Positions 46,838 to 57,817 of a DNA stretch of 64,000 bases are shown piece by piece. Made by a program: the position numbers and the translations under genes. The first letter of the stretch is position 1. Each line of letters begins with the position of its first letter. Below the pieces are notes generated by a model. That model saw only the letters and a program-made list of their open reading frames with translations. It was not told the origin of the DNA and searched no databases. The stretch comes from Polytrichum commune (Eukaryota > Streptophyta > Polytrichopsida > Polytrichales > Polytrichaceae), in assembly GCA_950295325.1 (NCBI GenBank), contig OX485804.1, forward strand, positions 1,860,001-1,924,000. The letters are read 5' to 3'.

Positions 46838-47030
46838 GTTTGGGTCGATCGACCCAAACTATAAACCTGGTAAAGACAACAAAGCCATGCAAGAGTTTGG
46901 GTCGATCGACCCAAACTATAAACCTGGTAAAGACAACAAAGCCATGCAAGAGTTTGGGTCGATCGACCCAAACTATAAACCTGGTAAAGACACTAAAACA
47001 ATGAAAGAGTTTGGGTCGGTCGACCCAAAC
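46838..47030. repeat. Palindromes B-3 in ORF1 intron 1
   Basis: Four sites (46838, 46894, 46952, 47009) lie about 57 bp apart in intron 46776-47038. The one at 47009 sits just inside the GTGAGT donor. Confidence 0.95.
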
Positions 47031-47220
47031 ATACTCACCTCCCATTTGGGGTTCTTATCTTTAGCATTCTCCCTTTCCCTGGGAGGCCTGCCATAAAACT
47101 CCCACACCTCCCTCGAGGCCATGATATTTCTGATCCACGATGCCTGATAGGCCCTCTTTTTGTTCCCCATGTTGAAGAACTTGGAGATGTCGCTGAGGAC
47201 CGTCTCGTTGTCCGACCAAA

Positions 47221-47244
47221 CCACCAAACCACCAAACCACCAAA
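47221..47244. repeat. Triplicated 8-mer causing a frameshift
   Basis: Three CCACCAAA units stand where element A and the conserved protein frame (KALVVWSD) need one. Confidence 0.85.
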
Positions 47245-48407
47245 GCCTTCCAAACTTTTAGTTTCTCCTTCTGGTTGTTCGGGTCGTTCCACTCGGTCAT
47301 TAGCTGGATTTTTTTTGATGCCTCCACACTGTGTTGCCCGTCAATCAACCAGAAATCTCCTTTGGAGATTGTCGGCCACATATCAGGCGTTGGCATTCTC
47401 TTCAGCCCTTGTGGCATGACAACAATCGTCTGCCTGTCGTCCTTAAACTGCCCGCCCAAGATTTGAGCGACCATCCAGTCGACGTAGGCGTCCTCCTTGG
47501 CTCGGACACATTTCTCGGGTGGCGCAAGGTGACACTGCGCAATGTTGACCTCGAACTTGAAGTCCCTGCCCATGAAGAAGCAGTGCAGGCATTTTGTTTC
47601 GAAGTTGGTGTTTATTTTTTGTATTTCGCCTGCATCCACCTCCTGGCCAGGCTTCGGCATCCGGAGCTCCGGGGAAACAGGCTCGTCAGTCATCACCGAT
47701 GACTCTCTTCCCCTTTTGGAAGGGGTCGTTTGACGGCTTGTTGATGGCGTTGGCGTCTCGCTGTCAGCCGGCGTTGTTGTAGTACTTGTCCGTCTCGACT
47801 CCACAGGGACCGCCTGCGGTTTCCTCACAGTTTGTGGTCTTGAGGACCCTGCGCCTTCTTCCGTCGTTGCCTTCCGCCTCACAGGCTGTTGTATCTTGGG
47901 TTTGCTTTGCAGCGCCTTGTTTAGAACCGTGATGGCTTGTTTTAACTTCGTGAACCTGCTCGCAACCTTCGTGTTGGTTACACTGCCATCTATGAATATG
48001 GCCTCCGGTTGTATGGTTTCAGGGTCGACGCAGGTCTCCTTGGCGTACAGGGGGTCAAAGGGCTCGGAGAACTGGTGCATGAACATGTGGACGTTCTGCA
48101 CGGCGGAGTTCTCTAGTATGACGTCTACATAGTCCCCGAGAGACTGGACAGACGCAACCTCCCATCCCGTCAGCGTTGCCCAGGTGTGCTGCTCGTGGGT
48201 CCCCACCTTCACCATGAATAGCAGCTTGAACATGGATGCCTTCACCACCTGAACGGACCATGCCAGAACGACGCCATCTTTTGGGACGTAAGAATCGTCC
48301 TGTGGAGTTTCATACTCCTGCCAAAGGTGGTCTGGCGCGAGCATGAACCACCTTTCACCTGGTCTCTTTTTAGGGGCCATCTGCAATCCAAGAAATCGAA
48401 ACTGTGA

Positions 48408-49922
48408 GTTTCGGTCGATCGACCCAAAGTATTGCAATGTGCATTTAACATTTGGAGGATTGACCCAAACATTACTCAATTTTCAAAGTCGTTTTAAAAG
48501 ATCTTTTAGATTTTAAATTGTGATTCAGGTGGTCACCCTGCAATGTTTGGGTCGAGCGACCCAAACATAATGAGGCTGCAAATTTAGATAGTTTAACCCA
48601 TTCATTTCAGACTGCAATGTTTGGGTCGAACGATCCAAACAATTACTTAATTTTCAAAGTTCTTTTATATTTTACAATGTGCTTTAGTTCTTCTTCGTGT
48701 AATGTTTGGGTCGACCGACCGAAACATATTAGGCTGTAAATTTAGGTAGCTCAACCCAATCATTTCAGACTGCAATGTTTGGGTCGAACGACCCAAACAT
48801 TTACTTAATTTTCAAAGTTCTTTAATATTTTACAATTTGGTTTGCACGGGGAGGTCACTTCATTGTCAAGTTGACACCACGTGCGGACAAAATTTGCTAC
48901 CCCTATATTACATGCCATATATAATTTTAAAATTTATGATATTTTTTCTACATATACATAACCATTGATAGTATCTTTTGTATATTTTTTTGAAATTTTT
49001 AGTCATCTTTATTTTTTTTTAGTAATTGTTTTAGTTCAATTCTGTATCATTCTAGTTAGAAATGGTATGTTTTATGAAAAAAAAAAATCATCAAATTTAG
49101 TTACCACTTTTGGCTATGTCATAGGTACTGTGTATATCTACTCATGAAAAAAATTTGATAAAATTTTGACCCATTTTGGTGGTGCAACTTACCAAAAGAA
49201 GATTTTTTTTGGTCGCACGTGGTGTTCAACTTGACAATGGAGTGATCTACCCGTGTTGGTTTGTTCTTCTCCCTGTAATGTTTGGGTCGAGCGACCCAAA
49301 CATGATGAGGCTGCAAATTTAGATAGTTTAACCCATTCATTTCAGACTGCAATGTTTGGGTCGAACGATCCAAACATTTACTTAATTTTCAAAGTTCTTT
49401 TATATTTTACAATGTGCTTTAGTTCTTCTCCGTGTAATGTTTGGGTCGACCGACCGAAACATATCAGGCTGTAAATTTAGGTAGCTCAACCCAATCATTT
49501 CAGACTGCAATGTTTGGGTCGAACAACCCAAACAATTACTTAATTTTCAAAGTTCTTTAATATTTTACAATTTGGTTTGTTCTTCTCCCTGTAATGTTTG
49601 GGTCGAGCGACCCAAACATGATGAGGCTGCAAATTTAGGTAGCTCAACCCATTCATTTCAGACTGCAATGTTTGGATCGAACGACCCAAACATTTACTTA
49701 ATTTTCAAAGTTCTTTTATATTTTACAATGTGGTTTAGTTCTTCTCCCTGTAATGTTTGGGTCGAGCGACCCAAACATAATGAGGCTCCAATGTTTGGGT
49801 CGCTCGACCCAAACAAGAGGCTGCAATGTTTGGGTCGAACGACCCAAACATTTAGTTCATTTTAGGCTGCAATTCAAATATTTATTATATTTTAATATGA
49901 GTTTGGGTCGTCTCCCCAAACT
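48408..49922. repeat. Palindrome array B-4 in ORF1 leader intron
   Basis: Sites are at 48408, 48545, 48619, 48704, 48777, 49280, 49354, 49439, 49512, 49596, 49670, 49755, 49793 and 49828, plus a decayed copy at 49902. Spacing alternates about 74 and 85 bp, from a repeat of about 158 bp with two sites per unit. A MITE splits the array. The region lies in a predicted leader intron (48381-50023). Confidence 0.95.
48845..49255. mobile_element. hAT-like MITE inside array B-4
   Basis: The ends CACGGGGAGGTCACTTC and its inverted partner extend about 45 bp (through ATTGTCAAGTTGA and CCACGTGCG). The direct repeat TTGGTTTG flanks it at 48837-48844 and 49256-49263. The empty site is visible in the neighbouring unit at about 49571. 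411 bp, noncoding. Confidence 0.88.
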
Positions 49923-50023
49923 ACTGTGTTTCCATATGCATGTTTAATGCTTGGGCAACATATACAATGCTTATGCATTGTATATGTAACAGGAACCTAA
50001 AGGGAATGATGCAAATTGCTTAC

Positions 50024-50650
50024 CTTGTCTTTCAAACTCTTGAAAGCTGCTCTCACAATCTGCTTCTTACAACCAGACTCAGAAACTCTGTTGTGGCACT
50101 AAAGAACAACTCTCACAAAGACCTCAGAAACACAATGAATCTCTCAAGCACCCTAAAACTTTCTCACAAACCCCCTGATTCTTGCAAACTCAGGCCTAAT
50201 TTGAAAGACCTCTACCTTTCTATCACACTCGACCGTGCTCACTTCTACTCAACCTAAAATCACTCCATGCATGAAATTTACAAAACAAGTAAGGAGTTCA
50301 ACACAATAAACCGCTCCGAACTCACTCAAAGCTAACACTCTGGACCAAGAAGAGAGAATAACAAGAGGAAGACAATAACAAGAGGAATAGAATGAGAGAA
50401 GAGGAGGAGAAGCATCAGAGAGGAGGACAGGAATGAAGGAGAAAGAAGAATGAAAGGAAGCGGCGCGACCAAGACAAAAGCAAGCGGTGCGAAAGGAGGC
50501 GCTTGGCGTGGCGCTATGGAAAGCGGCGGCGGCGTTTCCAAGAGCGGCGCTTGGCGCGGAGGAAGAGAGGAAGAAAAAGAGAGAAAGAAAAAAGAGGAGG
50601 GGAGAGAAGGAGAGAGCGGAAGGGGTCACCCTAAACCCTCGAATCCAGGC
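50024..50650 (-). other. Predicted 5' leader exon of ORF1 (B)
   Basis: On the minus strand a pyrimidine-rich start (about 50640-50350) is followed by a purine-rich part that ends AGACAAG with a GTAAGC donor at 50023. It is comparable to 7165-8154 in element A. Confidence 0.45.
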
Positions 50651-52780
50651 CATTAGATTGCGCCGGGCCCATCAACGGCTCAGAAGCCTCGCGGGCCAAC
50701 ACCCTGCCAGGTGTCGACACCTCCTTGGTTAAGGTGGTTGCCCGCGAGGCTTGTGGTGTTGACACCTGCCACCCTAGGCAGATTGCCTTCCTGGTTGTCC
50801 TTGCCCCTAGGTGCGGGACATAGGAGGGCCGGCGCCTCTCTTGGCCGCCCGACCCCGGCCTTCTAACCCGCTATTCATTAGCGGCAATTCAATATCACTC
50901 AAAAACCTACGTGGACTAAGGTATTCAACAAAATTAACACCATCGCCAACTCATATTTTAATGGTGTTCAATTGAATGATCACCCGTTGGAATTGATAAC
51001 ATCGTAGAATGTAGCCATTATCGTTTTGGTGTATGAATAATGTAATTTATGGAATCATATGAGAGTGTTACAAAGTCTAAGAGGAGTAAGTCATAATTAT
51101 ATTGCAATCCACAAAGGCAATTACACGGTGCAATAATATAAATATGGTAACCATTCACATGGTTAACAGTTTAGGATTATGTATTGTAATTTATATGATG
51201 GTTGTTGGTAGAGGACAATGCTCTAGTCTATAATGGATACCCTAACAAGTAGCATTAGAGTGAACATTAATATATGTACTTAGAAGTTCACATTTGAAGT
51301 ACATGGGAGAAACAAATGATTACAAATGTATCTACTGCAACCCCATGGAGTTCACATATCATATGAAGTCATTTAAACATTCAATTTGATGTTTGATGAT
51401 GCCTAAACCCTAAACCCTAAACCCTAAACAACACAAACCATAACTGGATGGCACATAGGTCAAATGACATGGGCCTTGGTGCTTGTAGTTTCCAATACAA
51501 ATGTATAATGTCATCACAACATCCTAATTCACAAACGTGAAAGATGGATGTGTGGTTTTTCACAAATGAACGCACTAAAGGAAATAAATGATATTGTGCT
51601 CACAAGTAGGTGATACAATATTAACCTATAACCTTGTCACCTGGTAAGAAGAGCATAAGAACTAGATTATAATAGATAGGATGTTGTTCATGTTAACATG
51701 TTATTTGGAATAGTGAAATATTATATATTAATTTAAGGTAGATTTCATGTTGTGAATGATATGAGGACATAGGGTTTGAACTTTGCATGTTTTGCTCACA
51801 CACATTGCTAGAGTTCAAGGGACTTCACGATAGGTTCAAACATCCTTGAAAGATTGAACGTGCCAAATGTCATTTGTGGTTTATGGTTCCATTAATGACT
51901 TCCACATAGGTACTAGGTTATTGTCACACTTGGAGCCTTGAGGATGAAGCAATATTGGGTGTACACATTACAACACAACAGATGTTCTTTTAACTAGCGG
52001 AAATTGAAAGTTGGCCAAATTATTCAAGTTTGTCATGGCATTAATTATTTGTTTTCAAAATATAAGTCCTCATGTGAGAGTGTAAGTAATTGCATTAACT
52101 ATTATATTTAGTGACTTTTAGTGACTTTTAGTATATGAAGTTTTGTAATACATGCACATCTTTTGTCAATATATTGTTTGAAATATACCATAATGTTTGA
52201 CTACAAGTAGAGTAAAACCCCTTAATAGATATAATCTTACATATTGTCATAGGGTTATTGGTATTCAGTGTATGCGTTCATATGTAGTGTATCAAAATCT
52301 TTATATCCTTTTTAGTTATATGATAGTTAGTGTTTGATACACTTAAAACGAACGCATACACTTCCTATTACTAACCCTATGAGAGTAAGTAACATTAAAT
52401 GTAAACTCAAACACTAAATATCCACTGTGGTGATATATGGAAGTTACATATAGGAATTTAGTATTAGTAAGGATGTGAGAAAAAAATACAACAATGATAA
52501 AAGGAGAAAGGAGATGGCAATAGGGAAGGTGGTGGTGTATTCATGTATAAAACTAATTATGAAAGAGTTGAAGAATAGTGTTGACCAAGTTAGGGTGGTA
52601 ACAACTTTAAATATATGTTGAATTATTCATTTGATGGTTGGGGCAACGAAGAGCCAAGCTAAATATACATTGTCTATTATTGACAAGAAGCGGGAAATTG
52701 AGTCAGAAGGTTTGAATTAACGTCCAAAGGAGACCAGGCGGGAAAGGCATCCAAAGAGGATGCCCAAAGCGGAGGCGGGT
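50651..52780. other. Gene-poor centre of element B
   Basis: No convincing ORF. It holds a CCCTAAA run (51404-51429), AT-rich DNA and an old MITE copy (52325-52620). It separates the two divergent arms, as 5.2-7.1 kb does in element A. Confidence 0.6.
52325..52620. mobile_element. Decayed stowaway-like MITE, copy 3
   Basis: Colinear with 20453-20755: TTAGTGTT, GATACACT, ACTAACCCTAT, GTAAGTAACATTAAATG and a GGAAGGTG block in the same order. The terminal repeats are eroded. Confidence 0.65.
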
Positions 52781-52782
52781 AG

Positions 52783-52788
52783 TATAAA
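52783..52788 (+). promoter_or_regulatory. TATA box of DUF7869-like gene (B)
   Basis: TATAAA after a G/C-rich GGAGGCGGG stretch, about 200 bp before array B-5. The likely leader exon ends before about 52950 and splices to GTGTAG at 54173. Confidence 0.5.
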
Positions 52789-53003
52789 GAGCCCAACCCC
52801 CCCAAATGCTGGTTCTTTCTTTCATGTCCCAATCCTGAGATTGCTGCAAGCTCTCTAAGTTGGAGCTGTAATACACGGTTTGTGTACGCTTCCATTCATG
52901 AGCAGCTAATTACAACAAATATCTACGAGTTCAGTTGTTCCAAATAGGTTATATATAGATTAATAGAGAATCACCCGAATAAATAGGCGGATTTTGCGGA
53001 ATT

Positions 53004-53965
53004 GTTTGGGTCGGTCGACCCAAACCCAGCCCTACAGTGTGGGTGCTCACTGTTGTGAGCCTGAACCCATCCTGCCTCAAGGTTTGGGTCGATCGACCCA
53101 AACCCAGCCCTACAGTGTGGGTGCTCACTGTTGTGAGCCTGAACCCATCCTGCCTCAAGGTTTGGGTCGATCGACCCAAACCCAGCCCTACAGTGTGGGT
53201 GCTCACTGTTGTGAGCCTGAACCCATCCTGCCAAAAGGTTTGGGTCGGTCGACCCAAACCCAGCCCCAAAGTGTGGATGTTGTGTGTAGTGAGCCTGAAC
53301 TCATCCTGCCTCGAGGTTTGGGTCGCTCGACCCAAACCCAGCCCTCTAAGTGTGGGTGCTCTCTGGAGTGACCCTAAACCCATCCTGCCAAAAGGTTTGG
53401 GTCGCTCGACCCAAACCCAACCCTCTAAGTGTGGGTGCTGTCTTTAGTGAGCCTGAACCTATCCTGCCAGAAGGTTTGGTCGATCGACCCAAACTCAACC
53501 CTACAGTGTGGGTGCTCACTGTTGTGAACCTGAACCCATCCTGCCAAAAGGTTTGGGTCGCTCGACCCAAACCCAACCCTCTAAGTGTGGGTGCTCTCTG
53601 GAGTGACTCTAAACCCATCCTGCCAAAAGGTTTGGGTCGCTCGACCCAAACCCAGCCCCCTAAGTATGGGTGCTCCTTGTCGTGACCTTAAACCCATCCT
53701 CCCAAAAGGTTTGGTTCGCTCGACCCAAACCCAGCCCTCTAAGTGTGGGTGCTCTCTGGAGTGACCCTAAACCCATCCTGCCAAAAGGTTTGGGTCGCTC
53801 GACCCAAACCCAGCCCCCTAAGTATGGGTGCTCCTTGTCGTGACCTTAAACCCATCCTCCCAAAAGGTTTGGGTCGCTCGACCCAAACCCAGCGCCTAAG
53901 TGTGGGTGCTCTCTGTATTGAGCCTGAACCCTCCTCCCAAAAGGTTTGGGTCGCTCGACCCAAAC
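53004..53965. repeat. Palindrome array B-5, thirteen sites
   Basis: Sites begin at 53004, 53082, 53160, 53238, 53317, 53395, 53474, 53551, 53630, 53709, 53788, 53867 and 53944, a 77-79 bp tandem repeat. One copy lost a G (53474) and one has TTCG for GTCG (53709). It lies in the predicted leader intron upstream of 54174. Open frames through it (VWVDRPKP-type repeats) are artefacts of the repeat. Confidence 0.96.
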
Positions 53966-54178
53966 CCAGCCTCTAAGTCTGGATGGGATCTGGATGACAG
54001 TGTGGCCACTGGCCATCCGAAACCTTTACGAACCCAATGGCATATCAGTCATATGAACTTGTATGAGCACTGAGTATTTGCAATTTTGTTTATATATGAT
54101 GGTTTTTGTGTTCTTCGATTTGAACCTACAATTTTTGTGATTTTTTGACAATGTTCAATGTTCATGTGTGTAGGCAGA

Positions 54179-57100
54179 ATGGATGGGTTTAGTGAAATAG
54201 GGGATTGGTCATCTGATGACATGGCCACTTGGCCATCTGCATCTGATGATGACTTAGACATTGTCGGGGAGGCTACTATGGCTGACAATGCGGATGAAGA
54301 TCATTTGGATTTACCTTCGTCTTCCGTACCGCAGTGTCCCATTGTTGAATGTACGGGACTTTCAAGGGCTTCGTGGGTGAATTTGGAGGTGATACTTCTT
54401 AACGATAGTGGAGTTGTTGTGGCGGAGGGGATTTGCCGTAACACCCATCCGCAAGATTGCATTGATGAAAACCCGCTTGGCACCGATGACGTTGGGGTTG
54501 TCATATTGGAGTCGGTCGTTCATTCCGAGGTGGATCCCACTCATAGGTTCTCCCTCCGCAGGTGGCCATTGAGGAATGTCACAATTGATGGAGTTAGCTT
54601 GCGTGAACATGAGCAACGACACATGCAAATCGAAAAGGAGGTGCAAGCAAACATGCGGCCGCGCAAGGGTCAAAGAAAGTACGATACATTGGCACGTCCT
54701 GCTCCGTCTGCAACTGATTGTAAACGTCAAAGGTTGCTCGGGGAGGAGTCCATTAGAGAAGTTGCCACAAAGGATTGTTGTGTGCATCGTTGTTGCCAAT
54801 TGTTTCCAAGGGATAAATTGAAGGCCATCTGCGAAGAAATGTGGCTTGGAGATTTCCGTCTAAGATCCACAAGAAAACTTGATGTCCATAGGGCGATACA
54901 TGTGAATGGGATGGGTCGCAAGGTCATCACCATTGAAAGCATAGACGTGTGTTGTAAGGCATGGTACACCATTCACGGTGTGTCGAAAGCAGACTTTTAT
55001 CGACAAGCTGCTTATGCCAAGGAAGGCCGCCGGTCCCGTCACCATGGTAATGTGGGTTTAAAGAAGCCTAGGGAAGCAACAAGGCAAGCAATGGCCACTC
55101 TAGCAACCATCATTGTCCCCCTTGCCGATGCAATGCCGCACAAAATACGCACACTCACAACCGGTGAAAAGGTTGTGGAGAAAGTTCTTCCCACAGGCAC
55201 AAAATGGAAAGACATATTGTTGGACGTGAATGCAGTTGGCGAGAAAATTGGGTTGGAGCCAATTTCATTGTCAAAATTGAGTGCAATCAAGAAACAAAAC
55301 TTTAGCGAATACATTACAAAAAGACGAGGGGACAAATTTGCCAGGTGCTCTAATTGCGAGAAGTTGAAGCGCCTCCGGGATGCACACACGATGGGTACCG
55401 AGTCATATGCAGCGCATCAATTGAACTATTTCAAGCACGTAAACATGCAAGAGGCACACCGTAATGATTACTACACAAATAGAGCTTTGTCCATCTCCAG
55501 GCCCTTGGAGGTTCTTACGGTCATCCATGACAAAATGGACCATGCCAAAACAGCCTCCCCATGTTTTGCAAATCGAATCAAGGCCACGGATGGGTTTTTT
55601 AAGTTGCATGTATCAGTTACAGGTGAACTTCGAAACAATGTCATGACATACCCTAAATGTTGTGGTTTTTTATTCCGTGATGTACTTGAGAACATGGATT
55701 CACTCAAAATGGTTTAATTATATCTAATCACGTTGGGTTGGCATTGCAGGAATGATTGCACATGGACACGGTGATGTCAAGTTTGCTCATTATGCTCTTG
55801 ATTTGTATCCAGCGGATTCAAACCACACGATAGGGTCATTTGCAAGGCTTTTACGTGATTTAGAGAAACCGCCAGCCTATTCTTCAGGATTGTTATTTGA
55901 AAACACGGGTTCAACACCTCTATATGAAGCGTTGTTGGATGGAAAAGATGTATGCTTTCATTCGTTGCCAGAGCCACCCAGTGATCCCGTGATTGCCAAA
56001 AAGTTGCCTCCCACTTTGCGTGTCCAATTGGACAATTGTGCCAAGGACAATAAAAGTAGATATGTTTTTGCATATTGGTCGTTGTTGGTTGCGAAAGGCA
56101 TTTTCAAGGAGGTTTTTGTGTCCTTCCTATTGGTAGGCCACACGCACGATGATATTGATGCATCTTTTGGGCGGTGGAGCATGAAGTTGCGGGAGGAGGA
56201 TTTTCCTACAATCCCGTTATTGATGAAGTCGTACATGGATTTGGATAACGTTCCGGTCATCCCCCATATGATTGAGGAGGTGCCAGACTTCAAGGCATTT
56301 ATAGAACCTTATATTCGAAGTGGAGCTCACCGATTGATCGGGCATACGAAGGCACAACAATTCCGCTTCTATATGCGTGACGATGGTGTCCCGGCCATGC
56401 AATACAAGTTGTTGTGCACGACACAAGACTGGAGCCCACCGGAGGGTCTTCTTGTGTGGCGCGTGGATGCGGATGGAAAGACCATGTTACCGGATGGGGA
56501 GCCTAGGCCTTGCAAGCCAATAGCCATGAAGAATTTGGAGGATATTTTGAAAGGTATATCAGGCTTCATACAATATTGGAAGAGTTTGAAAATAGCGGAT
56601 GTTGGCGGATCATGTTGGCATCGTTATGGGAGTTGGATACATTATTGGACACGTGTTCGTGCCGCCTTGGCAGACCTCCACCAAGATAGCCCTCATACTT
56701 TGAGGCATGGATTTTGGCCACAAACACGAGTCGATGTACAAGCTTCGGAGCCTAGTCTTTTGGGAAATGGAGAGGTTCGAGAGGAGTTTGATGTGGACGA
56801 CCATTACGTGGGGCCGGCTAGTAGTCGTCCCCCACCATCTTTCCGCATTGCAGTGGATTGTCATGAAGGATATATGCTCATTTTGCGTCCTGGAGACGAG
56901 ACATATGTAAAGCCAGTGTGGGTGGCAAGAGCTTTGTCCAAACCCAATTTTGTAACTTCCAGCCCTCATTTTCGACAAATACAAGTGGAGTACTATCGAC
57001 CGACAGCAAGGAATGAAGATGTGATTCGGCATTATACAGGCTGGGATACAAGCCCTAACTTTCGGTGGAAGGTGGATTCTGAGCACGGTCCATCTTGGGT

Positions 57101-57236
57101 AGATACAGATTCCATATTCATAGCATGGAAACCACGGAAAAACCATAGTGGATCAGTGTCCATCCCTCAAAAGTACATAACTTTTGCAAAAGACAACCTT
57201 GCTCGGATTGCACAAGAAGCAACCCACGTTGAATGA
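54179..57236 (+). CDS. DUF7869-like protein, transposase candidate (element B)
   Basis: Exons 54179-55622 and 55750-57236 (intron with GTGAAC donor and GCAG acceptor, splitting the Gly of VTG|M) give about 976 aa. The start is the ATG a few bases after the GTGTAG acceptor and matches element A. Conserved features are KDCC-x3-CC, a CSNCEK zinc-type pair, HDKMDHAKT, QLDNCAKDN and GHTHDDIDASFGRWSMKL. The frame is fully open, unlike ORF1 of this element, so B could still supply this protein. A role as an RNase H-like transposase acting on the shared TIR is inferred from context and family; I cannot confirm a catalytic triad. Confidence 0.8.
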
Positions 57237-57725
57237 GAAGTTGGTAGGATTGTGTTAGCATGATTATAGTTTAATATGTAATTATAGCAATATAAATTAC
57301 ACATATGTGTGCTCTTCAAAATTGGGGCAGAGTTTGGGTAGAACTTACGAATACTATATTGTTTGGAGTTGGATGAATATCCATTTACTATATTTCAAAA
57401 AAAATGAAGTTCATCTTATTATTATGTTTGGGACTATATTGTCGAATGAAGAAATATGCATTTATTACATGCACTTTGTATGTTGCAATGTCTATATTCT
57501 ATTGCGCATGCTAATAATAGAAATCATTTTATATGTTTTTTGGGTGAAACTTGTTTGGAGTGCTCTACCCAATGTGTTTTTGTTGATGAAGTTGGTGTCG
57601 AGTGCTCTACCATATGTGCTTATGTCCGCACATCATAGATTTGGGATATTAGAACATATAATATAATTGAGATTGTTGACAATATAGTTTCGGGCCTCTT
57701 CAAGTTCTTTGATCCATATATTAAT
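57237..57725. other. Right subterminal region of element B
   Basis: Noncoding. It has a direct repeat of GGTGTCGAGTGCTCTACC type (near 57557 and 57590). Confidence 0.5.
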
Positions 57726-57764
57726 TTGAGACTAGAGAAAGTCTCAATTTAACGAATATAGTGT
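57726..57764 (-). repeat. Right terminal inverted repeat of element B
   Basis: The reverse complement starts AACACTATATTCG and then matches the left end through GAGACTTT. Confidence 0.92.
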
Positions 57765-57817
57765 TCCTATCATTTGTTCGCACGTATATTGCTACTCCAA
57801 CCAATGACTACCCCCCC

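Larger units (their letters stand above)
44201..48380 (-). pseudogene. ORF1 (B): ParB/DGQHR-like protein, two frameshifts
   Basis: Exons 48380-47039, 46775-45445 and 45199-44201, all phase 0 once two frameshifts are allowed for; about 1218 aa. FWLIDGQHSVEAS is at about residue 347. The first break is at 47221-47244, where the 8-mer CCACCAAA occurs three times instead of once (plus 16 bp). The second is a C6 run at 46174-46179 that seems one base short. Exon 3 keeps the acidic ISSEDEDDMEL motif and a coiled coil. Each intron holds four palindromes. It ends at TAG (44201-44203), after which the frame stays open. Confidence 0.75.
39961..57764. mobile_element. Element B: 17.8-kb relative of element A
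   Basis: Ends AACACTATATTCG pair exactly, through GAGACTTT. Gene order mirrors A: the ORF1 arm reads minus (40581-48380) and the DUF7869-like arm reads plus (54179-57236). It carries about 39 copies of a different 22-bp palindrome (half-site GTTTGGGTCG). Target overlap in the host repeat is CCTA (39957-39960 and 57765-57768) as judged from the undamaged copy at 37861. Internal insertions are a solo LTR, an 8-bp-TSD MITE and an old MITE. ORF1 and the phosphatase carry frameshifts, so this copy is probably non-autonomous unless these are assembly errors. Confidence 0.9.
37816..57817. mobile_element. Element C: foldback/MULE-like, split by element B
   Basis: Long inverted repeats of about 340 bp: left 37816-38154, right 39678-39960 continued at 57765-57817. 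Element B (39961-57764) interrupts the right one; without it C is about 2.2 kb. The outer ends are runs of G/C followed by TAGTCATTGGTTGGAG. The flanks share TCGAG (37807 and 57818), a possible worn 9-bp duplication. There is no transposase, so it is non-autonomous. Confidence 0.82.

Noticed and set aside
52949-53963. Tandem-repeat proteins (VWVDRPKP, LGRSTQTQP type) on both strands
   Set aside because: They are open in several frames on both strands because the 78-79 bp palindrome repeat lacks stops. Many start at GTG. They fall in a predicted intron.
53004-53965. CRISPR-like array
   Set aside because: Spacing is regular, but the spacers are copies of each other, the repeat is a perfect palindrome, there are no cas genes and the genome is a plant.
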